A DNA stretch of 64,000 nucleotides from Streptomyces sp. ST2-7A (GTDB lineage Bacteria > Actinomycetota > Actinomycetes > Streptomycetales > Streptomycetaceae): positions 1 through 64,000 of the forward strand of contig NZ_JAJUWS010000027.1 in the NCBI RefSeq assembly GCF_021390475.1, read 5' to 3'. How positions within the stretch are numbered: the stretch's first letter is position 1; every line of letters begins with the position of its first letter. The notes below the pieces were generated by a model. It saw only the letters and a program-made list of their open reading frames with translations, did no database searches and was not told the origin of the DNA. Positions 16,994-25,259 of this stretch are shown one piece after another. A program made the translations under genes and the position numbers.

Positions 16994-17833
16994 TCAGTGC
17001 GCCTCCTCCAACGCGCCCGAGATGTAGGTGGCGGTCAGGACGGTGAAGACGTATGCCTGCAGGGCCTGGATGAACATCTCGAAGACCGTGATGATGATGG
17101 TCATCAGCAGCGAGGCGCCCGCGTAGACGGTGCCGAGCAGGGTGCCGGCCATGTACCAGGCGCCGATCAGGAAGACCAGGATCAGGATGTGGCCCGCGAA
17201 CATGTTCGCGAAGAGTCGGACCGCCAGCGTGAAGGGCCGCACGAAGACGTTGGAGAGCAGCTCCAGCGGCGTCAGGATGATGTAGATCGGCTTGGGCAGC
17301 CCGCCCGGCACGCACAGGTTGCGGATACCGCCGACGAAGCCGTTGGTCTTGAAGGTCACCGTCATGTAGGTGACCCAGACGACCAGGGCGAGCGCCACCG
17401 GGTAGGCGATGATCGAGGTCACCGGCAGTTGGGCCATGGGCACGATCGCCCAGGCGTTCATCACCCAGATGGTGAAGAAGAGCGAGACCAGCAGCGGGAC
17501 GAACCGCTCGGCCTGCTTGCCGATCACCTCGCGGGCGATGCCCCGGCGCACGAAGTCGTAGAGGACCTCGGCGACGCTCTGCAGCTTGCCCGGGACCACC
17601 TTCGCCTTGCCGAAGGCGAACCAGAAGAAGGTGAGGACGACGATGGTGCTGAGCAGTGCCAGCAGCATCGCCTTGTTGAACTCGAAGACGAAGAGTCCGA
17701 GATCGACGCTGAAGATCGGCTCGAACTTGAAGGACCACACCGAGGGCGCGGGGTAGCCGCAGTCCTGGAACAGGTGGCAGTCGGTCTCGAAGGCGAGCGT
17801 CTGGTCGCTATTCACCGCGAGCTCCTTCGGCAT
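16994..17833 (-). CDS. atpB: F1Fo ATP synthase subunit a, 279 aa
   Basis: The membrane stator that forms the proton half-channels. There are multiple hydrophobic helices, and the essential arginine lies in FTLAVRLFANMFAGHILILV. The C-terminal FVFTVLTATYISGALEEAH is the typical ending. ATG 17833 (MPKELAVNSDQTLAFETDCHLF) is chosen; its N-terminal segment with two Cys before the first helix is family-like. It lies 150 bases upstream of atpE. Confidence 0.97.
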   Translation of the reverse strand: MPKELAVNSDQTLAFETDCHLFQDCGYPAPSVWSFKFEPIFSVDLGLFVFEFNKAMLLALLSTIVVLTFFWFAFGKAKVVPGKLQSVAEVLYDFVRRGIAREVIGKQAERFVPLLVSLFFTIWVMNAWAIVPMAQLPVTSIIAYPVALALVVWVTYMTVTFKTNGFVGGIRNLCVPGGLPKPIYIILTPLELLSNVFVRPFTLAVRLFANMFAGHILILVFLIGAWYMAGTLLGTVYAGASLLMTIIITVFEMFIQALQAYVFTVLTATYISGALEEAH

Positions 17834-18085
17834 GACGCATGGATACGGCTACCTCGGGTGTCGGCGTGGCGGCGCGCCACGGAACGGCACTGGACTGGGT
17901 GGGCGGGAGGGCGGAGCCGTCGGGCACGCGTGCGCACGCCCGCTCCGGATGGTCCGGGAGGGAAGCCGCGGCCGTCCCGCACGGCGTGCTTCCCGGTGTC
18001 ACCGGGCTTCCGGCGACGGACGATAGCAGCCCCGCGGAACGGGTCCGTATGCCGGCCCTCGGAACCGAACGCCCCCGGCCGCGGT

Positions 18086-18541
18086 TCACTCGCCGGCCTC
18101 CCGCCCCCGGGCTTCGGCGGAGCCGGAACCGTCGGTGGAGGGGTCGGCGGTCGGCACCACGTAGGGCGTCTTGACCTTGAGGTTGGCGCGGATCTGTCCG
18201 ATGACCCAGGCGAGCATGGCCACCAGGACGCCGGCGCCGAAGGCCCGGCCGTCGAGGAAGGTCGCGTCCCGCAGCAGGATCAGCAGGATCAGCAGCACAC
18301 CCACCTGGGTGATGTAGATGACCACGGCCGCGCCCATGAGGAGCTCGGGCCAGCGGTGGCCGACCCGGGCGAGACCGAACTGGCCCGAGGCGAAGAAGAG
18401 GAAACCGACGAGAACACCGAGGAAGACCCCGAGCGCGCCGGCTCCACCGGCGGCGAGTGCGCCGACGAGAATCGCGAGGGCGCCGGCTGCGGCCGTGAAA
18501 AGAGCGGCGCCGCGGATGATCCGGGCGTCGTTGGGCTGCAT
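18086..18541 (-). CDS. atpI: AtpI-like small membrane protein preceding atpB, 151 aa
   Basis: ATG 18541 (MQPNDARIIRGAALFTAAAG) has GGAGAAG upstream. Four predicted membrane helices lie at about residues 10-35, 38-60, 67-92 and 100-120, with a charged C-terminal tail (STDGSGSAEARGREAGE). The position directly before atpB and the four-helix layout match the actinobacterial AtpI-like proteins thought to help assemble the c-ring; sequence similarity within this family is low. The 37-codon upstream extension of the frame is Arg-rich and probably untranslated. Confidence 0.8.
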   Translation of the reverse strand: MQPNDARIIRGAALFTAAAGALAILVGALAAGGAGALGVFLGVLVGFLFFASGQFGLARVGHRWPELLMGAAVVIYITQVGVLLILLILLRDATFLDGRAFGAGVLVAMLAWVIGQIRANLKVKTPYVVPTADPSTDGSGSAEARGREAGE

Positions 18542-18667
18542 GGGGAGGCTTCTCCGGCTGGCGTCGGGGAACGTCTGTCGTCTTCGACGGGGGCGAGCGA
18601 AGGTGCCCGGCGGTGGGGCCGAGTGGCCCTGTCGGCCGCGACTCGTGAACGCTATCACAAACTTTTT

Positions 18668-18688
18668 GATGAGGTCTTTACCCTCATC
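18668..18688 (-). promoter_or_regulatory. AT-rich segment with a GATGAGG inverted repeat upstream of the atp operon
   Basis: GATGAGG (18668-18674) and CCTCATC (18682-18688) form a perfect 7-bp inverted repeat within an unusually AT-rich stretch (about 18650-18725), roughly 130 bases upstream of atpI. This is the most likely promoter/leader region of the atp operon; the exact -10/-35 is not resolved. Confidence 0.4.
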
Positions 18689-18809
18689 GTGTGCATGTTC
18701 TCACACCGGAGAGGTATGAGTTGGGGCTGTTCGGGTGAGGGCTGTTCGAATGAGCGCCTCGCACGGGGCGTCCTCGCGGGAGCCCGCGCGCAGCCCGTGG
18801 CGAAAGTGT

Positions 18810-20618
18810 TCAGCGGCGGCTTCCGGACCGTCGGCGGAACGGCGCGGAACCCTGCCGATCGCCGAGGGCCGTCGCCCCGCTCGCCGAGCGTACCGGGCGC
18901 TCCGGACCCCCCTCGGTACCGGGGTCCTCGGCGGCCCTCCCGGCCTCCGGGCCGGTCTCCCCACCGGTGTCACCCCGGGTCTCCCCGGCCGCCGGCCCGG
19001 GCCGGTCGGTGCTCGTTCCGCCCGCCGGGACGGCCTTCCCGGCCGCGTCCCCGGCGCCCTCCCCCGGCCGTGCAGGGTCGGGCCCGGTGCCCCGCGTCCC
19101 GTCTTCCTCCACGGCCCCGGTACCGCCCCGCGTGCCCTCCCCGGCACGAGCGGTCGCGGCGCCCGGAACGATCTCGCCCTCCGGGGCGGATGCGGCGACC
19201 GCGTTGGTCTTCGGGCCCGCGCCGGTCGCGGCGCCCGGAACGGTCCCGACCTTCGCGGCGGTCCCATCCCGCTGAGCGGACCCGGTGCCCGCGCCGGTCC
19301 CGGCGCCCGGGGCGTCCGGCGCGATCCCGGCGTCCGCGCCGGATGCGGGGGTGTCGTCGCCGGTGTCCCCGGCCGCCGGCGTCGCCGCACGCCCCCCGTC
19401 CACGTCCCGCGCCCCGGCCGGCCCGTCCGCGCCGTCGGCCCCGACCGACGGAACCCGGCGGTAGCGCGGCGGCACCAGCCGTTCCGCCCACTCCGGCACC
19501 CGGGGCGAGAACCGGGGCAGCAGCAGCACCAGCAGGCCCAGCGCGCTGAGCACCACGATCGTCGGCACCACCAGCACCGTGTCCTGCTGCACCGACCACC
19601 AGATCGCGCCGAAGGCGATCAGCGCCGCCCAGAAGTACATGATCAGCACGGCCCGGCTGTGCGAGTGGCCGATCTCCAGCAGCCGGTGGTGCAGGTGTCC
19701 CCGGTCGGCGGCGAACGGCGAGTGCCCGCGCCAGGTGCGCCGCACGATCGCCAACAGCAGGTCCGCCACCGGCACCGCGATGATGGTCAGCGGCAGCAGC
19801 ACCGGGATGTAGACCGGCACCATCTCGATGACCGTGGCGCGCACCGAACCGGTGAACAGCTGCATCCGGTCCGGGTCCACCTGGCCGGTGATGGAGACCG
19901 CGCCGGCGGCCAGTACCAGGCCCAGCAGCATCGACCCCGAGTCGCCCATGAAGATCCGCGCCGGATGCATGTTGTGCGGCAGGAAACCCAGGCACATGCC
20001 CATCAGCACCGCCGCGAACAGCGTCGCGGGCGCCGCCGCCTCGATGCCGTGGCCGTACCAGAGGCGGTAGGCGTACAGGAAGAACGCCGCCGCGGCGATG
20101 CACACCATGCCCGCCGCCAGGCCGTCCAGGCCGTCCACGAAGTTCACCGCGTTGATGGTGACGACCACCAACGTCACCGTGAGCAGGGTGCCTTGCAAGG
20201 GGGTCAGCGCGACCACGCCCACGCCGGGCACCGGCAGCCACAGGATGGTCAGGCCCTGGAAGACCATCACCCCGGCCGCGATCATCTGGCAGCCCAGCTT
20301 GACCAGGGCGTCGACGCCCCACTTGTCGTCGAGGACGCCCAGCAGCCAGATCAGCCCCGCCCCCGCCAGGAGGGCCCGGGGTTCGTCGGAGAGCCGGAAG
20401 ACCTCGCCGATGTTGCTCAGCTGCGAGGCGACCAGCAGGCCCGCGCACAGGCCGCCGAACATCGCGATCCCGCCCAGCCGGGGCGTCGGCTCGCGGTGCA
20501 CGTCCCGGGCCCGGATCGGCGGCACGGCGCCCGCGGCGATGGCGAACTTGCGCACCGGGCCGGTCAACAGATACGTGACGGCCGCGGCCACGCAGAGCGT
20601 CAACAGGTACTCGCGCAC
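18810..20618 (-). CDS. MraY/WecA-like undecaprenyl-phosphate sugar-1-phosphate transferase with long disordered tail, 602 aa
   Basis: A polytopic membrane enzyme moving a sugar-1-phosphate (probably GlcNAc-1-P) from UDP-sugar to undecaprenyl phosphate, starting a wall polymer. GTG 20618 follows GGGAGA. Catalytic motifs are intact: LGVLDDKWGVDALVK, NAVNFVDGLDGLAAG, ARIFMGDSGSMLLG and the HIHH-like DRGHLHHRLLEIGHS. About ten membrane helices end near residue 375. The last ~210 residues are Gly/Ala/Thr/Pro/Glu-rich with repeats such as GAGTGAGTG and VPGAATG, so intrinsically disordered and cytoplasmic or external. Family members usually end near 380-450 aa. Confidence 0.88.
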   Translation of the reverse strand: MREYLLTLCVAAAVTYLLTGPVRKFAIAAGAVPPIRARDVHREPTPRLGGIAMFGGLCAGLLVASQLSNIGEVFRLSDEPRALLAGAGLIWLLGVLDDKWGVDALVKLGCQMIAAGVMVFQGLTILWLPVPGVGVVALTPLQGTLLTVTLVVVTINAVNFVDGLDGLAAGMVCIAAAAFFLYAYRLWYGHGIEAAAPATLFAAVLMGMCLGFLPHNMHPARIFMGDSGSMLLGLVLAAGAVSITGQVDPDRMQLFTGSVRATVIEMVPVYIPVLLPLTIIAVPVADLLLAIVRRTWRGHSPFAADRGHLHHRLLEIGHSHSRAVLIMYFWAALIAFGAIWWSVQQDTVLVVPTIVVLSALGLLVLLLPRFSPRVPEWAERLVPPRYRRVPSVGADGADGPAGARDVDGGRAATPAAGDTGDDTPASGADAGIAPDAPGAGTGAGTGSAQRDGTAAKVGTVPGAATGAGPKTNAVAASAPEGEIVPGAATARAGEGTRGGTGAVEEDGTRGTGPDPARPGEGAGDAAGKAVPAGGTSTDRPGPAAGETRGDTGGETGPEAGRAAEDPGTEGGPERPVRSASGATALGDRQGSAPFRRRSGSRR

Positions 20619-20981
20619 GGACTCTCCCGGGTGTGCTCCAACCTCAGGCCCCACACCCTAGTGCCCCGCCGGGGGGCGTTCGCGCGCCGAGGAGCGGCGC
20701 CCGGCGTCCGTTGCCCGGCCTCCCGGGGGAACTCCCCCGGGGGGGGGTGCGACCCCGCGTCCGACGGGTGCGGCGGGGGTGCCCGCCGGGTGGTTCGAGG
20801 GGTGAGCCGACGGCCGGCGCCGCGGATGCCCCGGGGGCCGTCGTGTATCCGTCGACCGGCCCGGTGCGGTCCCCGTCCACCGGGACGCCGGGATTCCGGC
20901 GGAACCGTCCGCCGCGCGCGGTCACCGACCGGCTCGGGGGGCGGACCCCCGCCGGCCGGGGCACCCCGGCGGTGTACCGGG
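20619..20981. other. intergenic region, no gene recognised
   Basis: 363 bases between the phosphatase-like gene and the WecA-like gene, both on the minus strand. It is very GC-rich with runs of C and G; the open frames seen are Arg/Gly/Pro low complexity. As I remember it, S. coelicolor carries glyA at this position, and no trace of glyA is seen here. Confidence 0.5.
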
Positions 20982-21767
20982 TCACGGAAGGGCGTCCGGC
21001 GGGGTTCGGGGGGCGGGCGGACCGGTGACCGGCGAGGCGGTCAGGCCGGTGAGGGCCGTCACCACCGGGTCCAGCGCCGAACGGATCTCCTCACCGATGC
21101 TGCGGAAGTAGGGGAACGGCGCCCCGTACGGGTCCTGCACCTCGTCCGCCTCCGGGGTGGGCGCCAGCAGCCAGCCGCGCAACGCCGCCGCCGCCCGGCC
21201 CAGCGCGCGCGCCCGCGCCACCGCCCCGCCCGGCACGTGGGCGTCCGGCAGGGTGGTCGGGTCGATGGCCCGCACCAGGCGGGTGAACTCCTTCAGGGTG
21301 AAGGTGCGCAGTCCCGCCGAGTGCCCCATCGAGATGACGTGCGCCCGGTGGTCCAGGGTGGCGGTCAGCACCAGGTCGGCGGCGATCACGTGCTCGTCCA
21401 GCAGTTCCCGGCCGGTGAAGTCGTCCGCGTCGGCGCCGAACTCGGTCAGCACCCGGGCCGCGTGCGCCTCCATCGGCGCCCCCACGTGGCCCCAGGTTCC
21501 CGCGCTCTCCACGATCAGCCCACCACCGGCCGCGCCCAGCCGGTCGCACAGCGCCTGGCGGGTGAGCCGCTCGGTGATCGGCGACCGGCAGACGTTGCCG
21601 GTGCTGACGTACAGGATGCGGAAGGTCGCGGGGGCGGGTATGCCGCTCTCCTCGGCGTCCCCTCCGGCCGCGTCCGCCTCGGGGCGCGTCGAACGAGCCC
21701 CTGGCGACGGCGGGGGAAGGGGGGAGGCCGCGCCGGGCGGGGGCCCGGGCAGGGTGGGGGCGGTCAA
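20982..21767 (-). CDS. low-molecular-weight phosphotyrosine phosphatase-like protein lacking the catalytic Cys, 261 aa
   Basis: The fold is that of LMW protein tyrosine phosphatases: ILYVSTGNVCRSPITERL gives the P-loop, and the acidic DPYG motif (VQDPYGAPFPYFRSIGEEI) is retained near residue 225. In active enzymes the P-loop is CxGNxCRSP. Here the first position is Ser55 (codon AGC, 21603-21605), while Arg61 is kept. Without the thiolate nucleophile the protein is probably a phosphate- or phosphoprotein-binding module rather than a phosphatase. The first ~45 residues are a Pro/Ala tail. ATG 21767 overlaps the tsaC stop (ATGA), so both are co-translated. Confidence 0.8.
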   Translation of the reverse strand: MTAPTLPGPPPGAASPLPPPSPGARSTRPEADAAGGDAEESGIPAPATFRILYVSTGNVCRSPITERLTRQALCDRLGAAGGGLIVESAGTWGHVGAPMEAHAARVLTEFGADADDFTGRELLDEHVIAADLVLTATLDHRAHVISMGHSAGLRTFTLKEFTRLVRAIDPTTLPDAHVPGGAVARARALGRAAAALRGWLLAPTPEADEVQDPYGAPFPYFRSIGEEIRSALDPVVTALTGLTASPVTGPPAPRTPPDALP

Positions 21768-22411
21768 TGTGCCGTCTCCAGATCGGGCACGACCTTCCGC
21801 AGCTCCTCCGCGCTCACCGCCCCGGCGCGCAGCAGCACCGGCACCGGGCCGGTGATGTCCACGATCGAGGAGGGCACGTTGTCGGCGGTGGGGCCGCCGT
21901 CGAGGTAGACGGCGACCGAGTCCCCGAGCATGTCCATCGCGGCGTCGCAGGTCTGCGGGGAGGGATGGCCGGTGAGGTTGGCGCTGGAGACGGCCATCGG
22001 GCCGAACTCCTTGAGCAGCTCCAGCGCGATGGGGTGCAGCGGCATTCGCACCGCGACCGTGCCCCGGGTCTCCCCCAGGTCCCAGGTCAGCGACGGCTGG
22101 TGGCGGGCGACCAGGGTCAGCGCCCCCGGCCAGAAGGCATCCACCAGTTCCCAGGCCCGTTCGTTCAGGCCGGTGACCAGACCGTGCAGGGTGTTCGGGG
22201 AGCCGACCAGCACCGGGGAGGGCATGTTGCGGCCCCGGCCCTTGGCCTCCAGCAGGTCGCCGACGGCCTTGCGGTTGAAGGCGTCCGCGCCCACTCCGTA
22301 GACGGTGTCGGTGGGCAGGACCACCAGGTCACCGCGGCGCACGGCTGCGGTGGCCTCGCGCAGGCCGTGGGCGCGGTCGGTGAGATCGGTGCAGTCGTAG
22401 CGCCGGGGCAT
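21764..22411 (-). CDS. L-threonylcarbamoyladenylate synthase (TsaC/Sua5 family), 215 aa
   Basis: Makes threonylcarbamoyl-AMP from Thr, bicarbonate and ATP for the universal t6A37 tRNA modification. The YrdC-like domain shows the N-terminal VVLPTDTVYGVGADAF, KGRGRNMPSPVLVGS and the C-terminal GPMAVSSANLTGHPSP, all canonical. No Sua5 C-terminal domain is present. It lies in the translation-factor cluster prfA-prmC-tsaC. The gap of 178 bases to prmC suggests its own ribosome site, with translational coupling to the downstream phosphatase-like gene. Confidence 0.95.
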   Translation of the reverse strand: MPRRYDCTDLTDRAHGLREATAAVRRGDLVVLPTDTVYGVGADAFNRKAVGDLLEAKGRGRNMPSPVLVGSPNTLHGLVTGLNERAWELVDAFWPGALTLVARHQPSLTWDLGETRGTVAVRMPLHPIALELLKEFGPMAVSSANLTGHPSPQTCDAAMDMLGDSVAVYLDGGPTADNVPSSIVDITGPVPVLLRAGAVSAEELRKVVPDLETAH

Positions 22412-22589
22412 CTCTCGTGCTCCTCGGTGGTGATCGGTGCTCGGGGTTCCGGTGCCGCGGCTCCGGGAACCGGCTGCGGTACCGGGAGCGGCGGAAGGGA
22501 CTGTCGGGAAACGGTGGGGCGGTCGGGGCGGCTGATCGGCTGGGGTGGATCGGTGGGGCTGCTCGGCGGGAGGTGGGGGCCGGTCCGGC

Positions 22590-23504
22590 TCAGTGACCGA
22601 CCCGCCGGGCGGTGGCGAACCGGGGCCGGTTGTTCAGGTCCGGGTGGTCGGCGGCGTCCGCCCAGCCCCGGTCCTCGGGGAACAGCCACGGCACCTGGCC
22701 GCCCTGGCTGTCGGCGTGCTCGACGACCACCACCCCGCCGGGCCGCAGCAGGCGGTGCGCGGCGCGTTCCAGCCCCCGGATGGTGTCCAGGCCGTCCTCC
22801 CCGGAGAACAGCGCCAGTTGCGGATCGTGGTCCCGGGCCTCGGGCGCCACGTACTCCCACTCGCCGAGCGGGATGTACGGGGGGTTGGAGATCACCAGGT
22901 CCACCCGGCCGTCGAACTCCGGCAGGGCCGCCAGGGCGTCCCCCTGATGGAGGGTCACCCGGGTTCCCTCGGGGATGGAGTCGATGTTGCGACGGGCCCA
23001 TTCCACCGCCCGCCCGTCCAGCTCCACCGCGTGCACCCGGGCCCGGGGCACCTCCTGGGCCAGGGCCAGGGCGATCGCCCCGGAGCCGGTGCACAGATCG
23101 ACCACCAGCGGCTCGGCGACGTCCATCGCGCGCACGGCGTCTATGGCCCATCCCACCACCGACTCGGTCTCCGGGCGGGGCACGAAGACACCGGGCCCCA
23201 CCCGCAGTTCCAGGTAGCGGAACCAGGCACGGCCGGTGATGTGCTGCAACGGCTCGCGGGCCTCGCGGCGGGCGATCGCCTCCCAGTAGCGGGCGTCGAA
23301 GTCCGGGTCGGCCACCAGGTGCAGCCGGGCCCGGTCGGTCTCGTGGACGAAGGCGGCCAGTTCCTCGGCGTCGTGCCGGGGCGAGGGCACGCCGGCGTCG
23401 GCCAGCCGCTGGGTGGCCCTGGCCACCTCGGCCATCAGTACCGAGCGGGGCGCGCCGGCGGACGACCCGGTGGAGGGTCCCGCGGAACCGGTCGAAGGCG
23501 TCAC
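22590..23504 (-). CDS. prmC: peptide chain release factor N5-glutamine methyltransferase, 304 aa
   Basis: Methylates the Gln of the GGQ motif of release factors; its partner prfA is encoded just upstream. The N-terminal helical domain (MAEVARATQRLADAGVPSPRHDAEELAAFV) recognises RF. The SAM site is VVDLCTGSGAIALALA, and the catalytic NPPY is in VISNPPYIPLGEWEYV (about residue 207). The start is uncertain: GTG 23504 has AGGGTGGG upstream, whereas the ATG at 23435 begins exactly at the conserved domain but has no ribosome site. Confidence 0.93.
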   Translation of the reverse strand: MTPSTGSAGPSTGSSAGAPRSVLMAEVARATQRLADAGVPSPRHDAEELAAFVHETDRARLHLVADPDFDARYWEAIARREAREPLQHITGRAWFRYLELRVGPGVFVPRPETESVVGWAIDAVRAMDVAEPLVVDLCTGSGAIALALAQEVPRARVHAVELDGRAVEWARRNIDSIPEGTRVTLHQGDALAALPEFDGRVDLVISNPPYIPLGEWEYVAPEARDHDPQLALFSGEDGLDTIRGLERAAHRLLRPGGVVVVEHADSQGGQVPWLFPEDRGWADAADHPDLNNRPRFATARRVGH

Positions 23505-23587
23505 GGGGCCCACCCTACGTCCACCCCCGTCCGGGGTTCCCCCTGCCCGCGCCTCCCCGCGCGCGGCCGGATCACGGCCGTCGACCG

Positions 23588-24658
23588 TCATCGGGCGGCG
23601 GCGAGCCGGACGGCGGAGTCGGCGTCGACGCATGCCTGGATGACCGGGTCCAGCTCGCCGTCCAGGACCTGGTCCAGGTTGTACGCCTTGAAGCCGACGC
23701 GGTGGTCGGAGATCCGGTTCTCCGGGAAGTTGTAGGTACGCACCCGCTCGGAGCGGTCCACCGTGCGGACCTGGCTGCGGCGGGCGTCGGAGGCCTCCCG
23801 ATCGGCCTCCTCGCGGGCGACGGCCAGCAGCCGGGCGCGCAGGATGCGCATCGCCTGTTCCTTGTTCTGCAACTGGCTCTTCTCGTTCTGGCAGGAGGCG
23901 ACGATGCCGGAGGGCTGGTGGGTGATGCGCACCGCCGAGTCGGTGGTGTTGACCGACTGGCCGCCCGGGCCGGAGGAGCGGTAGACGTCGATCCGCAGGT
24001 CGCCCGGGTTGATCTCGACGTCCACCTCCTCGGCCTCGGGGAGGACGAGCACGCCGGCGGCGGAGGTGTGGATGCGGCCCTGGGACTCGGTGGCGGGGAC
24101 CCGCTGCACGCGGTGGACGCCGCCCTCGTACTTCAGGCGGGCCCACACGCCCTGCCCCGGCCCGGTCGCGCCGCGCGCCTTGACCGCCACCTGCACGTCC
24201 TTGTACCCGCCCAGGTCGGAGGCGGTGGACTCGATGATCTCGGTGCGCCAGCCGTGCCGCTCGGCGTAGCGCAGGTACATGCGCAGCAGGTCTGCGGCGA
24301 ACAGCGCGGACTCGTCGCCGCCCTCGCCGGCCTTGATCTCCAGGATGACGTCCTTGTCGTCGACCGGGTCGCGGGGCACCAGGAGCAGCCGCAGCCGGTC
24401 GGTCAGTTCCTCGCGGTGGGCCTCCAGGCTCTTCACCTCGGAGAGGAACTCGGGGTCCTCGGCGGCCAGCTCGCGGGCGGCTCCGATGTCCTCCCCGCAG
24501 GCGCGCCACTCGCGGTAGGCGGCCAGCACGGGGGTCAGCTCCGCGTAGCGCCGGTGCAGGGCGCGGGCGCGGGCCTGGTCGGCGTGGACGGAGGGGTCGG
24601 CGAGCTGCCGTTCGAGGTCGGCGTGTTCGCCGATGAGTTCCTCGACCGCCTCGAACAT
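23588..24658 (-). CDS. prfA: peptide chain release factor 1, 356 aa
   Basis: Terminates translation at UAG/UAA. The catalytic GGQ is in YRSSGPGGQSVNTTDSAVRI (near residue 228), and the central acidic LEIKAGEGGDESALF is canonical. ATG 24658 (MFEAVEELIGEHADLERQ) starts the usual N-terminal coiled coil. It is followed at 84 bases by prmC, its methyltransferase. A terminator separates it from rpmE upstream, so prfA probably has its own promoter in 24659-24806. Confidence 0.98.
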   Translation of the reverse strand: MFEAVEELIGEHADLERQLADPSVHADQARARALHRRYAELTPVLAAYREWRACGEDIGAARELAAEDPEFLSEVKSLEAHREELTDRLRLLLVPRDPVDDKDVILEIKAGEGGDESALFAADLLRMYLRYAERHGWRTEIIESTASDLGGYKDVQVAVKARGATGPGQGVWARLKYEGGVHRVQRVPATESQGRIHTSAAGVLVLPEAEEVDVEINPGDLRIDVYRSSGPGGQSVNTTDSAVRITHQPSGIVASCQNEKSQLQNKEQAMRILRARLLAVAREEADREASDARRSQVRTVDRSERVRTYNFPENRISDHRVGFKAYNLDQVLDGELDPVIQACVDADSAVRLAAAR

Positions 24659-24806
24659 CGGTGGTCTCCCGGAGGGACGCCGGGCGGGGGCCCGGGGTGG
24701 GGGCGGATTGGTGGGGACCGGGCGGCGGCGGGGCCCGGCCGGGGCGGCACGGGCGGTCCGACGCGGTCGGTGTCGGACCGGGGTCCGGAGGGCCGGGCCG
24801 GGTACG

Positions 24807-24851
24807 GAAAAACGCCGGTCCGGCCGCTCTCGCGAAGCGGTCGGACCGGCG
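24807..24851 (-). terminator. intrinsic terminator of rpmE
   Basis: A 15-bp stem with one wobble (24813-24827 against 24837-24851). Read on the minus strand it is followed by TTTTT (24808-24812), giving a classical hairpin-U-tract. It starts 10 bases after the rpmE stop. Confidence 0.8.
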
Positions 24852-24861
24852 CCCCGGGGTG

Positions 24862-25092
24862 CTACTTCTTGGCGGCCTTGGCCGCGGCCTGCTTGCCGAA
24901 GCGGGCCTCGAAGCGGGCCACGCGACCACCGGTGTCGAGGATCTTCTGCTTGCCGGTGTAGAAGGGGTGGCAGGCGGAGCAGACATCGGCACGGATGCTG
25001 CCGCCGTCCACGGTGCTGCGGGTGGTGAAGGAGTTGCCGCAGGTGCAGCTGACCTGCGTCTCGACGTACTCCGGGTGGATGTCGCGCTTCAT
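24862..25092 (-). CDS. rpmE: 50S ribosomal protein L31, zinc-binding (C+) form, 76 aa
   Basis: A large-subunit protein at the subunit bridge. The four zinc ligands are present: Cys16 and Cys18 in SCTCGN, and Cys38 with Cys41 in CSACHPF. The C-terminal GRVARFEARFGKQAAAKAAKK is the standard ending. Because Cys is retained this is the zinc-replete paralogue; in Streptomyces a Cys-free copy is repressed by Zur elsewhere. It is monocistronic, followed immediately by a terminator. Confidence 0.98.
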   Translation of the reverse strand: MKRDIHPEYVETQVSCTCGNSFTTRSTVDGGSIRADVCSACHPFYTGKQKILDTGGRVARFEARFGKQAAAKAAKK

Positions 25093-25259
25093 GGTGTCTC
25101 CTGTGGTCGGGAGGGTGCCGGGTCGCGTCGCCGTTTGCGCCGCGTGAACCGGGACCGACGCACCAGTGTGCCGGCACTGGTCGTGACAGCCAAAACGTGA
25201 CGGGAGGGTCCGGTATTCCCTCTTCCGTCCGGGGCCGGGTGCGCGGGCGGGCGCGGGGG

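Noticed and set aside
18735..21908. A 1057-codon plus-strand open frame antisense to wecA-like and phosphatase genes
   Set aside because: It is a GC-rich shadow. The product is His/Arg/Pro/Gly low complexity and the minus-strand genes in the same DNA have clear motifs.
24659..24806. Small gene between prfA and rpmE
   Set aside because: Only G/C-rich runs and the rpmE terminator; no start with a ribosome site.
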